Notes under the pieces: model-generated
Database searches by the model: none
Told to the model about the DNA's origin: nothing
Seen by the model: only the letters and a program-made list of their open reading frames with translations
Translations under genes and position numbers: made by a program
Shown: positions 35,002 to 44,474 of the stretch, in pieces
How positions within the stretch are numbered: the first letter of the stretch is position 1
How the letters are laid out: each line of letters begins with the position of its first letter
Origin: Hyphomicrobium sp. ghe19
Lineage (GTDB): Bacteria; Pseudomonadota; Alphaproteobacteria; Rhizobiales; Hyphomicrobiaceae
NCBI RefSeq assembly: GCF_902712875.1
Contig: NZ_LR743509.1
Span: forward strand, 558,001 to 622,000
DNA: 64,000 nt
Direction: 5' to 3'

Positions 35002-36483
35002 ATGCGTTTGCCGATTGATCGGTTGTCCGGCAGCGCCCGATTTGGTCTGCTATACCTTCTGCATCAGTTGAATGCAGGTTTGAGGGTTTTTTCCGTGTTG
35101 GCTCCCGTGGCGTCGGCGTCTTTCGAAAAAGATATCGAGCACATCGAAATCCTTGCGGCGACGCCGGTCACGAGTGCGGACCTCTTGGCGCGCAATCTCC
35201 AGTATATCTACGAACGGGCAGCCAAAGCGCGTTTTGACGATTACGAGGTCGCGGAAATTGCGAAGAACGCGCAGAGCCTGATGTACCGGCTGTTCGATCT
35301 CCGGGTCGGCCTGCGCAATCATCTCCAGCACTACGAGATGCTAGGGCTCATGACGCCCGACGTGACGCAGGGCTTTCGCGACGTGTTTCGCGTGCTCCGC
35401 TACGTCTCCGACATGCTCGGCGAGATCACCACGGGGCATCCGCGCGTGTCCGAGGGTGGTTACCTGCTGCGAGGGTTCACCGGCTCGGACAACAATACGC
35501 TCGTGAATTATCCGTTCTACCGGAGCGGCACCGCGCAGCATTTCCGGTCGGGTGACGTCATTCTGGTTCGCGGCACGGCTCACAACAGTGCTGCTATCGC
35601 GCGGATCGGCGATGTCGACAGCCAGTTCAGCCACATCGGCATCGTGTACATCGATCCGGCCGGCGATCACTGGATGGTCGAAAGCCTGATAGAGGATGGC
35701 GCGGTCATCAATCCTCTGGCGAAGGCGCTCGATCACAACATCGTCCGGGCGGTGCTTTATCGCAATCGCGATGCGGACCTGGCGGCCCGGGCCGCCAAAT
35801 GCATCTTCGATTATGTCGCCGCGTCGCGCGCGAAGGGCGGCAAGCGCATCCTCTACGATTTTTCGATGCGGACGGACGACACGCGCAACCTATTCTGCTC
35901 GAAGCTCGTTAGGCTTGCCTATGAGCAGGGCAGCTTCGGGATGTTCAAACTGCCGACCTATCCGACCAAGATCGCGCGGAAAAACAGAGATTTTCTCGAC
36001 CGAGTCGGTGTCGCGACGGATCTGACGTTCGCACCGGCCGACATCGATATGGAATCGGGTTTCGACCTCGTCGCGGAATGGCAGGACTACCGGGAGACGG
36101 CGGGTATCCGGCTCCAAGATTTCACGATGGACAAGCTGTTCGAATGGATGGAGCGCTTCAACTACCGGTTCGAAGAGACGGCTGCGATCAAGCTCGTCTC
36201 GACGCTCGGCCGATTCGCCTCGCATTTTTCGGATGGTGCCAAGGAAGTTCTTTCCTCGGTTTTTCCACGCGTTCCGATCAATATGCCGAGGAAGACCGTG
36301 GCCGTCGTCGCGATGCTGCACAAGACGGCCGAGCCCATCTATCACGAACTGCTGAAACTCAATCAGGATGCGGTCGCCGATACCGGCGTGCCGTTGCATG
36401 GTCTTGACGTAATGGCGGCGCTCGAAAACATTCGGGAGCGGGAGGGCAACAGGATTGGCTACCTTGTCCGGCGCGGTCGCTAG
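35002..36483 (+). CDS. YiiX/YebB-like NlpC/P60-type cysteine hydrolase
   Basis: A 493-residue protein. After about 165 N-terminal helical residues, a permuted papain-like domain appears: FRSGDVILVRG, the catalytic His211 in QFSHIGIVYID, and Cys299 in LFCSKLVRLAYEQG, with RILYDFSM in between. This order (His before Cys) is that of the YiiX/LRAT-like branch. The C-terminal 170 residues are helical and not recognised. Members act on lipids or amide bonds; the substrate here is unknown. It starts 33 bases after pntB and could be cotranscribed with it. No signal peptide is evident. Confidence 0.8.
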   Translation: MRLPIDRLSGSARFGLLYLLHQLNAGLRVFSVLAPVASASFEKDIEHIEILAATPVTSADLLARNLQYIYERAAKARFDDYEVAEIAKNAQSLMYRLFDLRVGLRNHLQHYEMLGLMTPDVTQGFRDVFRVLRYVSDMLGEITTGHPRVSEGGYLLRGFTGSDNNTLVNYPFYRSGTAQHFRSGDVILVRGTAHNSAAIARIGDVDSQFSHIGIVYIDPAGDHWMVESLIEDGAVINPLAKALDHNIVRAVLYRNRDADLAARAAKCIFDYVAASRAKGGKRILYDFSMRTDDTRNLFCSKLVRLAYEQGSFGMFKLPTYPTKIARKNRDFLDRVGVATDLTFAPADIDMESGFDLVAEWQDYRETAGIRLQDFTMDKLFEWMERFNYRFEETAAIKLVSTLGRFASHFSDGAKEVLSSVFPRVPINMPRKTVAVVAMLHKTAEPIYHELLKLNQDAVADTGVPLHGLDVMAALENIREREGNRIGYLVRRGR

Positions 36484-36495
36484 AACAAGCTCGGT

Positions 36496-37320
36496 ATGCT
36501 TCTGATACTTAAAGCCGTCGTCGCGACTGCCGCGGCCATCTACGCGGCGGTTCTGGGAGTCATGTACATCGCGCAGCGCCAGTTCATCTATTTCCCCGAT
36601 CCGGCGCGGACGACGCCGGCTGCTGCGAGCCTGCCGCATGTATCGGAGCGGATACTATCGACGCCGGACGGTGAAAAGATCGTCGCCTGGTATGGCAAAG
36701 CGAAACCCGGGCAGCCGACCATTCTCTATTTCCACGGCAACGGCGGCGCGCTGGAACTGAGGCGCGAAACCATTCGCCGGTATATCGAGCGCGGACGCGG
36801 GATGTTCATGATGGCCTACCGGGGCTACAGCGGCTCCACGGGTCAGCCCTCCGAGACGGCCAACGTCGCCGATGCGAAGCTTGCCTACGACACGCTGGTC
36901 AAAGAGGGCGTCAGTCCCGACGACATCATTCTTTATGGAGAGTCGCTCGGCAGCGGCGTCGCTATTCAGGTCGCGCGCGAGAACAAAGTGGCGGGCGTGA
37001 TTTTGGACAGCCCCTATACGTCGATCGTCGAACTCGCCTCGATGTATTATCCGTGGCTGCCGGTCGGCTGGCTGCTGAAGGATCGCTACGACTCGATCGG
37101 CTACATCCGCGACGTCCACGCGCCGCTCTTTATCCTGCATGGCGAAGCCGATGACGTCGTGCCGGTAGAGATGGGGAAGCGGCTATTTCAGGCTGCCAAC
37201 GAACCCAAAGAGATCAGGACGATACCGGGAGGCGGGCACGTCATTCATGATGGGCCTTCGTTCGGCATCATCGACCACTGGATCAGTAGGCTGCGTGCGG
37301 CGCGACCGCAAAAGAACTGA
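36496..37320 (+). CDS. Alpha/beta hydrolase with N-terminal membrane anchor (BEM46/ABHD13-like)
   Basis: A 274-residue protein. Residues 1-25 form a membrane helix (LKAVVATAAAIYAAVLGVMY), followed by RQFIYFPDPARTTPAAA, a common N-terminal motif of this group. The oxyanion motif is FHGNGG, the nucleophile Ser150 lies in YGESLGSG, the Asp in HGEADDVVP and the His in GGGHVIH. It begins 12 bases after the YiiX-like gene, so the two are very likely cotranscribed. The substrate is unknown. Confidence 0.88.
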   Translation: MLLILKAVVATAAAIYAAVLGVMYIAQRQFIYFPDPARTTPAAASLPHVSERILSTPDGEKIVAWYGKAKPGQPTILYFHGNGGALELRRETIRRYIERGRGMFMMAYRGYSGSTGQPSETANVADAKLAYDTLVKEGVSPDDIILYGESLGSGVAIQVARENKVAGVILDSPYTSIVELASMYYPWLPVGWLLKDRYDSIGYIRDVHAPLFILHGEADDVVPVEMGKRLFQAANEPKEIRTIPGGGHVIHDGPSFGIIDHWISRLRAARPQKN

Positions 37321-37337
37321 CGCGCCGGAAAAACGAA

Positions 37338-37362
37338 AAGGCCCGCGAAGATCGCGAGCCTT
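37338..37362. terminator. Bidirectional terminator between hydrolase and rpsU
   Basis: AAGGC...GCGA pairs with TCGC...GCCTT around AGA with a small internal mismatch. On the minus strand it is followed by TTCGTTTTTCC; on the plus strand by AAATATTC. Confidence 0.7.
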
Positions 37363-37389
37363 AAATATTCGATTAGCTAGACGTTGGGC

Positions 37390-37776
37390 TCAGGCGCCGC
37401 CGCTGCGGAAACCGCCGCCGCCACCACCAAAGCCACCGCCGCTGCTGCCGCCGCTACCGAAGCCGCCACCGCTGCTGCCGCCGAAGCCACCACCGGAACC
37501 ACCGCCGGCGCCACGACCAGCGCCCGGGCCCTTGCCACCGGGACCGCCACGGGCCACGGCCGGCTTGCTCGGAAGGAGGCCTTCACGCTGAAGCTTCTTA
37601 CGAGCGAGTTTACGGGCCCGGCGGATCGCCTCGGCCTTCTCACGTGCTCTTTTTTCTGAGGGCTTTTCAAAATGGCCGCGAAGTTTCATCTCGCGGAAGA
37701 CGCCCTCGCGCTGCAACTTTTTCTTAAGCGCCTTGAGAGCCTGGTCAACGTTATTGTCGCGAACGAGAACCTGCAA
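37390..37776 (-). CDS. rpsU: 30S ribosomal protein S21 with a glycine-rich C-terminal extension
   Basis: A 128-residue S21. The ribosomal part is standard: [20 protein letters not shown], then [20 protein letters not shown] and the basic [17 protein letters not shown] start at 37776 with AGAGGA nine bases upstream gives the usual N-terminus; a longer reading to 37902 has no support. After about residue 75 comes a tail of some 50 residues composed of Gly, Ser, Phe and Arg ([12 protein letters not shown] units), resembling glycine-rich RNA-binding tails. Normal S21 ends near residue 70-80. The tail is in frame and ends at a stop just before a good terminator. Confidence 0.92.
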   Translation of the reverse strand: MQVLVRDNNVDQALKALKKKLQREGVFREMKLRGHFEKPSEKRAREKAEAIRRARKLARKKLQREGLLPSKPAVARGGPGGKGPGAGRGAGGGSGGGFGGSSGGGFGSGGSSGGGFGGGGGGFRSGGA

Positions 37777-38066
37777 GCGGTTGTATCCTCTAATGAATCC
37801 TGATTGTCGGGATGCACAAAAACACCGACGCCGGTGGTTTCGCCGCCGGGGCCCGCGCTTCATTTCTGCGGGCCTTGTAGCAAACACAACGATGCTTGGC
37901 AATCGGGACTGCGCGCGTGTTCGGTGGGTGTTTGTTTGTCGCGGATAGGTGCCTTGTTTGTGGCGTGCGACTGCCCTGCGGGGAGCCGGCCGGACGCGAC
38001 GGAAGCCAGGTTCGTCTTTGAGCGAGAATCGTGAAAAGTCCGTGTAATTTTTTAGGGATGGAAGGC
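37777..38066. other. Intergenic region rpsU / SnoaL-like gene
   Basis: About 290 bases containing two divergent promoters. No structural RNA or repeat was recognised. Confidence 0.4.
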
Positions 38067-38621
38067 ATGAACGGACCCTTAACCTTCAGGCGCTCGCGCA
38101 AATCGCTGGTTTCCGTTTCGATCGTTAGCCTCGCGGCGTTGACCGTGTGCATACATGTGCCCCCAGTCCGGGCCGAAGCGGCGTGCGCGAAGCTCTCGGA
38201 GGTTGAGATCGTTCAGCTCCTCAATAGGTGGAGGGTGGAATTTGCGAGCGGCGATCCGGCGCGGCTCTCGGCGCTCTATGCGGACGATGCGGCACTGACG
38301 ACGAGCAAGGGCAATCTTCAGAACGGCGCTGAGGAGATCCGCTCGTTCTACAAGGATCTGCTCGCCAAGCATCCGATGATTTCGATCAAGCCTTCGTCGC
38401 TGACGTCGGACTGCGGTGTTGCGACGGTCAGCGGGCCGGTCGTCTACCGGCTCAGTGGCGAACGCAAGGGGACCCGCACATTGCTTGGCGGAATTTATTC
38501 GATGGAGTACGCGCTGCGCGGCGACCGTTGGTGGATTGTGCGCCATTTCCTCGCCGCTGATCCGCGAAGCGCGGCCAAGCCGATAGGCAGTGCGGCAAGC
38601 AACACGTCGTTGCCGCAGTAG
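38067..38621 (+). CDS. Exported SnoaL-like (DUF4440-type) protein
   Basis: A 184-residue protein with an N-terminal export signal ([28 protein letters not shown]) and an NTF2-like fold: [34 protein letters not shown] near the start and [20 protein letters not shown] at the end. Two Cys in the mature part could form a disulphide. AGGG lies nine bases before the chosen ATG at 38067; an ATG at 38058 is also in frame. Function is unknown. It is convergent with the GH3 gene. Confidence 0.78.
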   Translation: MNGPLTFRRSRKSLVSVSIVSLAALTVCIHVPPVRAEAACAKLSEVEIVQLLNRWRVEFASGDPARLSALYADDAALTTSKGNLQNGAEEIRSFYKDLLAKHPMISIKPSSLTSDCGVATVSGPVVYRLSGERKGTRTLLGGIYSMEYALRGDRWWIVRHFLAADPRSAAKPIGSAASNTSLPQ

Positions 38622-38659
38622 TGCTGCTCATAAACAGATTGGACGCGGCAGGCTTGGCA

Positions 38660-40045
38660 TCACGGCGAAACTGAGGGACCGAGCTGTTCCGCCTGAAGCG
38701 GCGTCGAGGGTGGAATTTCACGGTCATCGACGAAGACGTATCGCTTCAGCCGTTCTTGGGATTCCGCCTCGCGGGCGTGTGCCATCTCGCCCTTGGCGTC
38801 GGCCTCGATCAGTGCCGACATGAGGATGTCGAAGTGCGCATCGAGCGCGCATAGAAGGATCAAGTCGATCCCGGCATTGACGGCTTTGACCGCGGCGCCG
38901 CCGAGTCCGTCTTTCGATCCCGTCACCGCGCCCATGCTGAAATCGTCGGTAATCAGCAGTCCATCGTTTTCGAAGCGCGGTCTCATCACCGTGTTGACTA
39001 CGGCATCCGAGAAGGACGCGGGCGTCGCTTTGTCGACGGCATCGACGCGCACGTGGCCGACCATGGTCGCGATGCCGGGCTGGGTCATGACGCGGCGGAA
39101 CGGCAGCCAGTCGCTCAGCTCGAGCTGACTTTCCTTTGCGGCGAGTTCGCCGGACGCGACGTGCGTGTCGCGCGCGACCCGGCCGAGGCCGGGGAAATGC
39201 TTGAGCGTGCAGATGATGTTGAATTTCGTCAGCGTATCGCAATACCAAGCTGCGACCTTGGCCACGAGATAGGGGTCGCTGTCGATGGCCCGCCAGAAGA
39301 TGCGTGTTTCACCGTCGTCACGGGAAGGCTGCCCGAGCCGCAGATCGACAACGGGGCCGAAGTTCATCGTTATGCCGAGGCGGTCGAGTTCGCGAGCTTG
39401 CGTTTCGGCATATTCGCGCACGGCTTTCTCGCGTTCGCTATCAGTCTTGAGTTTGGCGATGATCATTCCGAGCGTGGGCTGCCATTTGAGCGGCGGCGAT
39501 AACCGTGAAACGTAGCCGCCTTCCTGGTCGGCCGCCACGATGAGACGTGGCATACCCTGTGCCCTGCGGATGTCCTGCAGATCTTGAATGTCTTTGGCCA
39601 CATCCGCGGCCTTTCGGCCACGCACGTTGTGATCGGTGATGAAGATGCCGGCGATGGCTTTTTTCTCGACGAGGGGTTTGACCTCGGAGAAGCTTGCAAA
39701 ACCCACGACGAGGCGGCTGCCGAGCCGTTCGAGGCGCGCAGGATCGGACGCTAAGATCTCAGCTCTCGTCAGGAGCTTCTGCGGTCGCCTGGTGGCGGCC
39801 TCTGCCGATGCCTGGGCCGCCTTTGCCGCCGCGGCTTGCGCTTTGGCGGCAACAGCGGCCCGTCGGGCCAAGCGGTTTCGATAGAGGCGGGCGGCCTTAT
39901 ATTTTGCGCGCGCAGATCTCGCGGAATATTTACGCGCCCCCGATTTGGAATATCCGGCATGAGCGTCTCCGCCGCCTTCAATCGGCGCGAGAAGCGCGAC
40001 CGACAGGAACGCAAGAATAACGGCCCGGGCAATGGTTTGAATCAT
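38660..40045 (-). CDS. Glycoside hydrolase family 3, NagZ-like beta-N-acetylhexosaminidase
   Basis: A 461-residue exported enzyme: a signal sequence (ARAVILAFLSVALLAPIEGGGDAHA), a basic Ala/Lys/Arg-rich region (about 35-85), then the GH3 barrel. Conserved parts are VAADQEGGYVSRL, GITMNFGPVVDLRLG, CTLKHFPGLGRVARDTHV (His general acid of the bacterial NagZ loop), and the nucleophile Asp in LLITDDFSMGAVTG. It probably removes N-acetylglucosamine from peptidoglycan fragments. The long basic N-terminal spacer and export distinguish it from cytoplasmic NagZ. The amino-acid-binding protein gene lies upstream on the same strand. Confidence 0.87.
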   Translation of the reverse strand: MIQTIARAVILAFLSVALLAPIEGGGDAHAGYSKSGARKYSARSARAKYKAARLYRNRLARRAAVAAKAQAAAAKAAQASAEAATRRPQKLLTRAEILASDPARLERLGSRLVVGFASFSEVKPLVEKKAIAGIFITDHNVRGRKAADVAKDIQDLQDIRRAQGMPRLIVAADQEGGYVSRLSPPLKWQPTLGMIIAKLKTDSEREKAVREYAETQARELDRLGITMNFGPVVDLRLGQPSRDDGETRIFWRAIDSDPYLVAKVAAWYCDTLTKFNIICTLKHFPGLGRVARDTHVASGELAAKESQLELSDWLPFRRVMTQPGIATMVGHVRVDAVDKATPASFSDAVVNTVMRPRFENDGLLITDDFSMGAVTGSKDGLGGAAVKAVNAGIDLILLCALDAHFDILMSALIEADAKGEMAHAREAESQERLKRYVFVDDREIPPSTPLQAEQLGPSVSP

Positions 40046-40144
40046 GCTCGATAAGGGTTCGCGGTTTTGAGACCCGTCCGCTGGGAGAATGCAAAAGTAT
40101 TAGGCTTGCTTTTGCGCGACGCCCAGCTTCGAGGATAATTATTC

Positions 40145-41011
40145 TCAATAAATTCTGACGGGAAAGTAGCGTTGAACGAGTTCTTCAAATCGCCCCGATG
40201 CCCTCACTCGCTCAAGAGCTTTGTTCAACAGGAGCCTAATGCCAGGATCGGTTTTCGGAACGGCAATTGCGATACCGTCGCCGAAGAACTTCGGTTCCAA
40301 GAAGGGGCCACCCCGCATTTCGCAACACTGACGCGATAAAGTTCCGTTCAGCCAAAAGGCGAGGGATATTCCATCGTCGAAAATGAAGTCGGCTTTGCCG
40401 GCCGCTAACGCCTCGCGGGCCAAGTCGGCGTTTTCGTAGATCGCGAGCGGGCTATCGCGGAAAAAGGCTTTGAGGAAGGCTTCGTGTGCGGTGCCACGCG
40501 CAACGGCGATGCGCTTTCCGTCGAGGCCGCTCGGTGTCATCTCGACTTGGGGTTGCTCCTTACGTCCGGCGAACCGTCCGGGGGTATGGAAGTAGCGGTC
40601 CGTGAAGTCGACGTCTTTGAGCGCTGCGCCCGTCACCTTGTGAGCGGCGATGACGGCGTCGGCTTCGCCCTTCTTCAGGCCTGCGAAAAGATCCTCCCAA
40701 GGACGTGCCTTGATATCGCAGGACGTACCGAGCTCCAGGCAAATGGCACGCGCGAGGTCGATGTTGAATCCAACGAGTACGCCGTCCTCGTCATAGAAGT
40801 TGAAGGGCGGGAAATCGCTGTCGGTCAGAAACCGAATGACGACCCGGCGCGTGGGTGCGGTGTCCGTCGCTGTTTCCGTGGCCGCCGCTGCAACTCGTAG
40901 TGGCCCTGCATTTTCGGAGAAGGCCGAGACGGCACAGCCGAGCGCCAACGTCACGACGGCGGTAAAAGCAAGGAGGGCGTTCTGGACTGATTTCTGTATC
41001 TTCATCTTCAT
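40145..41011 (-). CDS. Extracellular solute-binding protein, family 3 (amino-acid type)
   Basis: A 288-residue periplasmic binding protein. The start MKMKIQKSVQNALL... follows GGGGAGCAAGAAG and gives a signal peptide ending near CAVSAFS. The SBP family 3 fold is shown by LTDSDFPPFNFYDEDGVLVGFNIDLARAI, DAVIAAHKVT, LDGKRIAVARGTAHEAFL and the C-terminal KALERVRASGRFEELVQRYF. No ABC permease or ATPase gene is adjacent, so the partner is elsewhere or it has another role. The ligand is probably a polar amino acid by family. Confidence 0.88.
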   Translation of the reverse strand: MKMKIQKSVQNALLAFTAVVTLALGCAVSAFSENAGPLRVAAAATETATDTAPTRRVVIRFLTDSDFPPFNFYDEDGVLVGFNIDLARAICLELGTSCDIKARPWEDLFAGLKKGEADAVIAAHKVTGAALKDVDFTDRYFHTPGRFAGRKEQPQVEMTPSGLDGKRIAVARGTAHEAFLKAFFRDSPLAIYENADLAREALAAGKADFIFDDGISLAFWLNGTLSRQCCEMRGGPFLEPKFFGDGIAIAVPKTDPGIRLLLNKALERVRASGRFEELVQRYFPVRIY

Positions 41012-41144
41012 CCGCTCTTCTTGCTCCCCTCGCGGACAGATCGCAAATCCGCGTGTCTTCCAGCTTTCAAATCTGAACACCTTGAGCATATACTTCGTCA
41101 CTGGCTGGGCGAGGCGGTCGCCGTGGGGGCCAACCAGGGGCTGA

Positions 41145-42662
41145 ATGTTTGGGGCTCGGTCAAAAACGCCGACTGCGCGTGCCGTACGCACGTCGCGCGC
41201 TCTCGTCCGCGGACTCGGTTCGTCGCAATCGCAGTTTCAACGCGATATTGGGCAACTTGACCGCGCGGTCAACGACTTGCGGCGGCGGGCGCCGGACTTT
41301 TCCGCGGCTTCTCCGCTTCTTGCATGGCAGCGCGCCTTTCTCTTCTCGGCACTGTCGGCGCTGACGGCCGGGCTGATCCTGCTCAACGATTTCGGCCTCG
41401 TCCTCTGGTCGCTGACCATCACGCTGCCGTTCTTCATGATCTCGGCGGTTCGGCTGGTCGCGTTTTGGCAGGCGTGGAGGAACCCGAAGGGACGACCGGA
41501 GCGGCGGTCTTTCGACCGACGGTTCGACAGCCGGTTGCCGACGTTCTCCGTGCTCATCCCTCTCTACCGTGAAGTTGCCGTGGTGCCGGGCTTGCTCGAT
41601 GCGCTCGCGCGTCTCGATTATCCGAGCGAACTCCTCGAAATACTTTTCATCACCGAGGCGGACGATCAGGCGACGCGGCGAGCGATCGCGAATGCCGGGC
41701 TTTATCCGAACATGAGAACGGTAACGGTTCCGCAGGGGCAGCCTAAAACGAAGCCGCGGGCTCTCAACTACGCTTTGCAGGATGCGCGCGGCGCGCTCGT
41801 GGTGGTCTTCGATGCCGAGGACGTTCCGGACGCTGATCAGCTTCGCCGCGCGGCTCACGCCTTCATTGAAGGCGGACCGCGTCTTGCGTGCGTGCAAGCG
41901 CGGCTGTCGGTCTCGAACATCGACGAGTCCTTTTTCAGCCGGCAGTTCGCGCTCGAATACGCGGCGCTCTTCAGGGGTTTGCTTCCGGCGTTGGACTATC
42001 TCAGGTGGCCCATTCCTCTCGGTGGAACTTCAAATCATTTCCGGCGCGACGTTCTTCTCAAATGCGGCGGATGGGATCCATTCAACGTCACCGAGGATGC
42101 CGATCTCGGAATTCGATTGGCTCGCCTCGGGTACGAAGTGTCTCTCGTCGACTCGGAGACGATGGAAGAGGCCCCGACGACGTGGCGTGCGTGGCTCGGT
42201 CAGCGTACACGCTGGATTAAGGGCTGGATGCAGACGTATCTCGTTCATATGCGTCGTCCCTCCCGGCTTTGGCGGGATCTCGGCCCGTGGAAGTTTGCCG
42301 GTTTTCAGGTGACGATCTGCGCCATGCTGGTCTCTATGCTCTGCCATCCTTGGTTCTATGTTCTGGCCGCGATATACAGCGTGCTTGGAATAGGGGTTCT
42401 ACCCGAGAGCGATTTTCTGCTTTGGCTGTGCGGAGCCAACCTCGCGACGGGTTATCTTTCCGCCGCATCGCTTATCGCGATTACGTCCGCCGGGCCCGGC
42501 ACGTCGCTACGTCTTTTCTCCGTATTCTTTCTGCCGGTCTATTGGCTCGCAATTTCATTTGCCGCTTATCGCGCGGTTCTCGATTTGATGCTTCGGCCTT
42601 TCTATTGGGAGAAGACCACACACGGGGTCAGCCGGGCTCGAACGCCCGGCATGCGTGTGTAA
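41145..42662 (+). CDS. Family 2 glycosyltransferase, processive type, membrane
   Basis: A 505-residue inner-membrane enzyme. Two N-terminal helices (about 65-110) precede the GT-A domain: FSVLIPLYREVAVVPGLL, the UDP/metal motif VVFDAEDVPD, the base motif NVTEDADLGIRL and the acceptor motif QRTRW at about residue 350. Three or four helices follow. This is the D,D,D-QxxRW layout of cellulose-synthase-like and beta-glucan synthases. No other polysaccharide genes lie nearby. The product is unknown; a beta-linked glucan is plausible. It is divergent from the binding-protein gene. Confidence 0.88.
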   Translation: MFGARSKTPTARAVRTSRALVRGLGSSQSQFQRDIGQLDRAVNDLRRRAPDFSAASPLLAWQRAFLFSALSALTAGLILLNDFGLVLWSLTITLPFFMISAVRLVAFWQAWRNPKGRPERRSFDRRFDSRLPTFSVLIPLYREVAVVPGLLDALARLDYPSELLEILFITEADDQATRRAIANAGLYPNMRTVTVPQGQPKTKPRALNYALQDARGALVVVFDAEDVPDADQLRRAAHAFIEGGPRLACVQARLSVSNIDESFFSRQFALEYAALFRGLLPALDYLRWPIPLGGTSNHFRRDVLLKCGGWDPFNVTEDADLGIRLARLGYEVSLVDSETMEEAPTTWRAWLGQRTRWIKGWMQTYLVHMRRPSRLWRDLGPWKFAGFQVTICAMLVSMLCHPWFYVLAAIYSVLGIGVLPESDFLLWLCGANLATGYLSAASLIAITSAGPGTSLRLFSVFFLPVYWLAISFAAYRAVLDLMLRPFYWEKTTHGVSRARTPGMRV

Positions 42663-42692
42663 CGCACGAGCGAAAATCATTATTTCGTCTCA

Positions 42693-43085
42693 TTATTTCG
42701 TCCGGCCAAATGCCTTGCGCAATTCGTCTTTGGCGCGATCCAATGTCTGCCGGCGCTTGGCGGTCAGGTTCTTGCCCGCACGATTAATATAAAAGTTGAG
42801 CATCGACATCGCCGATTGGAACGGCGTCGTTTTTCGCCGGTGGCTGCGTTCTGCCGAACGCTTCAGTGATTGGGCGATTTCCGCCGGTTTGCGCGCGAAC
42901 ACGTGGTTTTCGAGATCGAGCGCGTCGCTTTGCGCGGTAACGTCCGCAGACCAGAGGTGTTTTGACCGGCTCTGACCGCCGCTCTTACGATCCGGTTTCG
43001 GGTGATCGGCTACCGGGTGCTTGGAATTTTTTCCGCGCTGAGGCAAAATATGGTCCTTTAGACTGATTTTACTGCGTTGATCCAA
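42693..43085 (-). CDS. DUF3175 protein
   Basis: A 130-residue basic cytoplasmic protein. The conserved C-terminal part is AQSLKRSAERSHRRKTTPFQ, SAMSMLNFYINRAGKNL and RRQTLDRAKDELRKAFGR, which matches DUF3175 as I remember it. The N-terminal third is Lys/Arg/His-rich and probably disordered. The function is unknown. It lies convergent with the glycosyltransferase gene and divergent from cfa. Confidence 0.8.
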   Translation of the reverse strand: MDQRSKISLKDHILPQRGKNSKHPVADHPKPDRKSGGQSRSKHLWSADVTAQSDALDLENHVFARKPAEIAQSLKRSAERSHRRKTTPFQSAMSMLNFYINRAGKNLTAKRRQTLDRAKDELRKAFGRTK

Positions 43086-43208
43086 TGCACGTGAAAAACC
43101 GAAGTTAGTCGCCTAAGTTCCGATCACCGGGGAGCGTTTGGCCAGGAACCAAAAGGTCTTTCCGGTCGTTATTTCTGTCGTTTGTGCGCAAACCAAGCGG
43201 CCCGTCCG

Positions 43209-44459
43209 ATGAAACGTGCGTTGCAATCGCTTGTACGCCAATGCGTCCGTGAGGGCTCGTTGACGTTGGAATTTCCCGGAGGCGATCGCGTCTCGGCCGG
43301 AGACGGGACGGGCCTACCCCTCAAAGTACGCTTGACGGATTCAAAAGCGGCTTTGAAACTTTTCTTCCATCCAGAAATGGCGCTCGGCGAGCTTTTCACC
43401 GATGGCCGATTGGAAGTCTCGGGCGGTTCCGTTTACGATTTGCTCGACCTCTTGGGTCGCAATCTTCACAGCCTGACGCCGCCGCAGTTCGGACGCCTTC
43501 GCAACGTCTTGCGCACAACGGTCGGGCGATGGACGCGGCGGAACTCCGAACGACTGGCGCGTGACAACGTCCATCACCATTACGACATCGACGATCGAAT
43601 CTATGAATTGTTTCTCGACGCCGACCGGCAATATTCATGCGCTTATTTCGAGGCTCCCGGGCAAAGCTTGGATGCCGCTCAACTCGCCAAGAAGCGGCAC
43701 ATAGCTGCAAAGCTTCTCGTTCCGCCGGGAGCTAAAATTCTCGATATCGGGAGCGGGTGGGGTGGATTGGCGCTTTATCTTGCCGACATCGACGGCGCGG
43801 ACGTCACCGGTTTGACGCTCTCGCCCGAGCAACTGAAGGTCGCGGAACGGCGGGGGAGGGAGCGAGGTCTCAGCTCCCGGGTTCACTTCCGGCTGGAAGA
43901 CTACCGAGCGCTGCATGAGTCATTCGACCGGATCGTCTCCGTCGGCATGTTCGAGCACGTCGGTCCGAAGGACTACGATACATACTTCGACATCGTTCGG
44001 CGGAGCCTCAACGATAACGGCGTTGCTTTGCTGCATTCGATCGGGCGTATCGACGGCCGAAGCGCGGTCAATCCTTGGTTCGCAAAGTATATCTTCCCGG
44101 GCAGCTACCTTCCGTCGCTTGCAGAGGTTCTTCCGTCCATCGAAAGGTCGGGTCTCGTCGTCACCGATATCGAGATCCTCCGGCTTCACTACGCCGATAC
44201 GCTCGCCGCTTGGCGAAGCCGGTTTATGGCGCGGCGCGCAGAGGCCGCCGCGGTGCTCGACGAACGTTTCTGCAGGATGTGGGAATACTATCTAGCGGCG
44301 GCGGAAGCAGGTTTCCGCTACGGGGGCCTTGTGGTCTTTCAGATACAGCTCGCGAAAACGATCGATGCAGTTCCGCGTGTCCGCAATTACATGGCGGCCG
44401 AAGAGGAAAGATTGCGCCGGCGCGAAGAGGACATGGGGCATAGCATGGCCGCCGAGTGA
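43209..44459 (+). CDS. cfa: Cyclopropane-fatty-acyl-phospholipid synthase family methyltransferase
   Basis: A 416-residue SAM-dependent enzyme adding a methylene group to unsaturated acyl chains of membrane phospholipids. The N-terminal lipid-binding domain is followed by NVHHHYDIDDRIYELFLDADRQYSCAYF, the SAM loop ILDIGSGWGGLALYLA, and VGMFEHVGPKDYDTYF. The C-terminal FRYGGLVVFQIQLAK is typical. The ATG at 43209 gives the usual length; a GTG at 43182 is possible. The gene is convergent with the DUF374 acyltransferase, another lipid gene. It is complete. Confidence 0.92.
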   Translation: MKRALQSLVRQCVREGSLTLEFPGGDRVSAGDGTGLPLKVRLTDSKAALKLFFHPEMALGELFTDGRLEVSGGSVYDLLDLLGRNLHSLTPPQFGRLRNVLRTTVGRWTRRNSERLARDNVHHHYDIDDRIYELFLDADRQYSCAYFEAPGQSLDAAQLAKKRHIAAKLLVPPGAKILDIGSGWGGLALYLADIDGADVTGLTLSPEQLKVAERRGRERGLSSRVHFRLEDYRALHESFDRIVSVGMFEHVGPKDYDTYFDIVRRSLNDNGVALLHSIGRIDGRSAVNPWFAKYIFPGSYLPSLAEVLPSIERSGLVVTDIEILRLHYADTLAAWRSRFMARRAEAAAVLDERFCRMWEYYLAAAEAGFRYGGLVVFQIQLAKTIDAVPRVRNYMAAEEERLRRREEDMGHSMAAE

Positions 44460-44474
44460 CTTCGCGGGGCTGCT

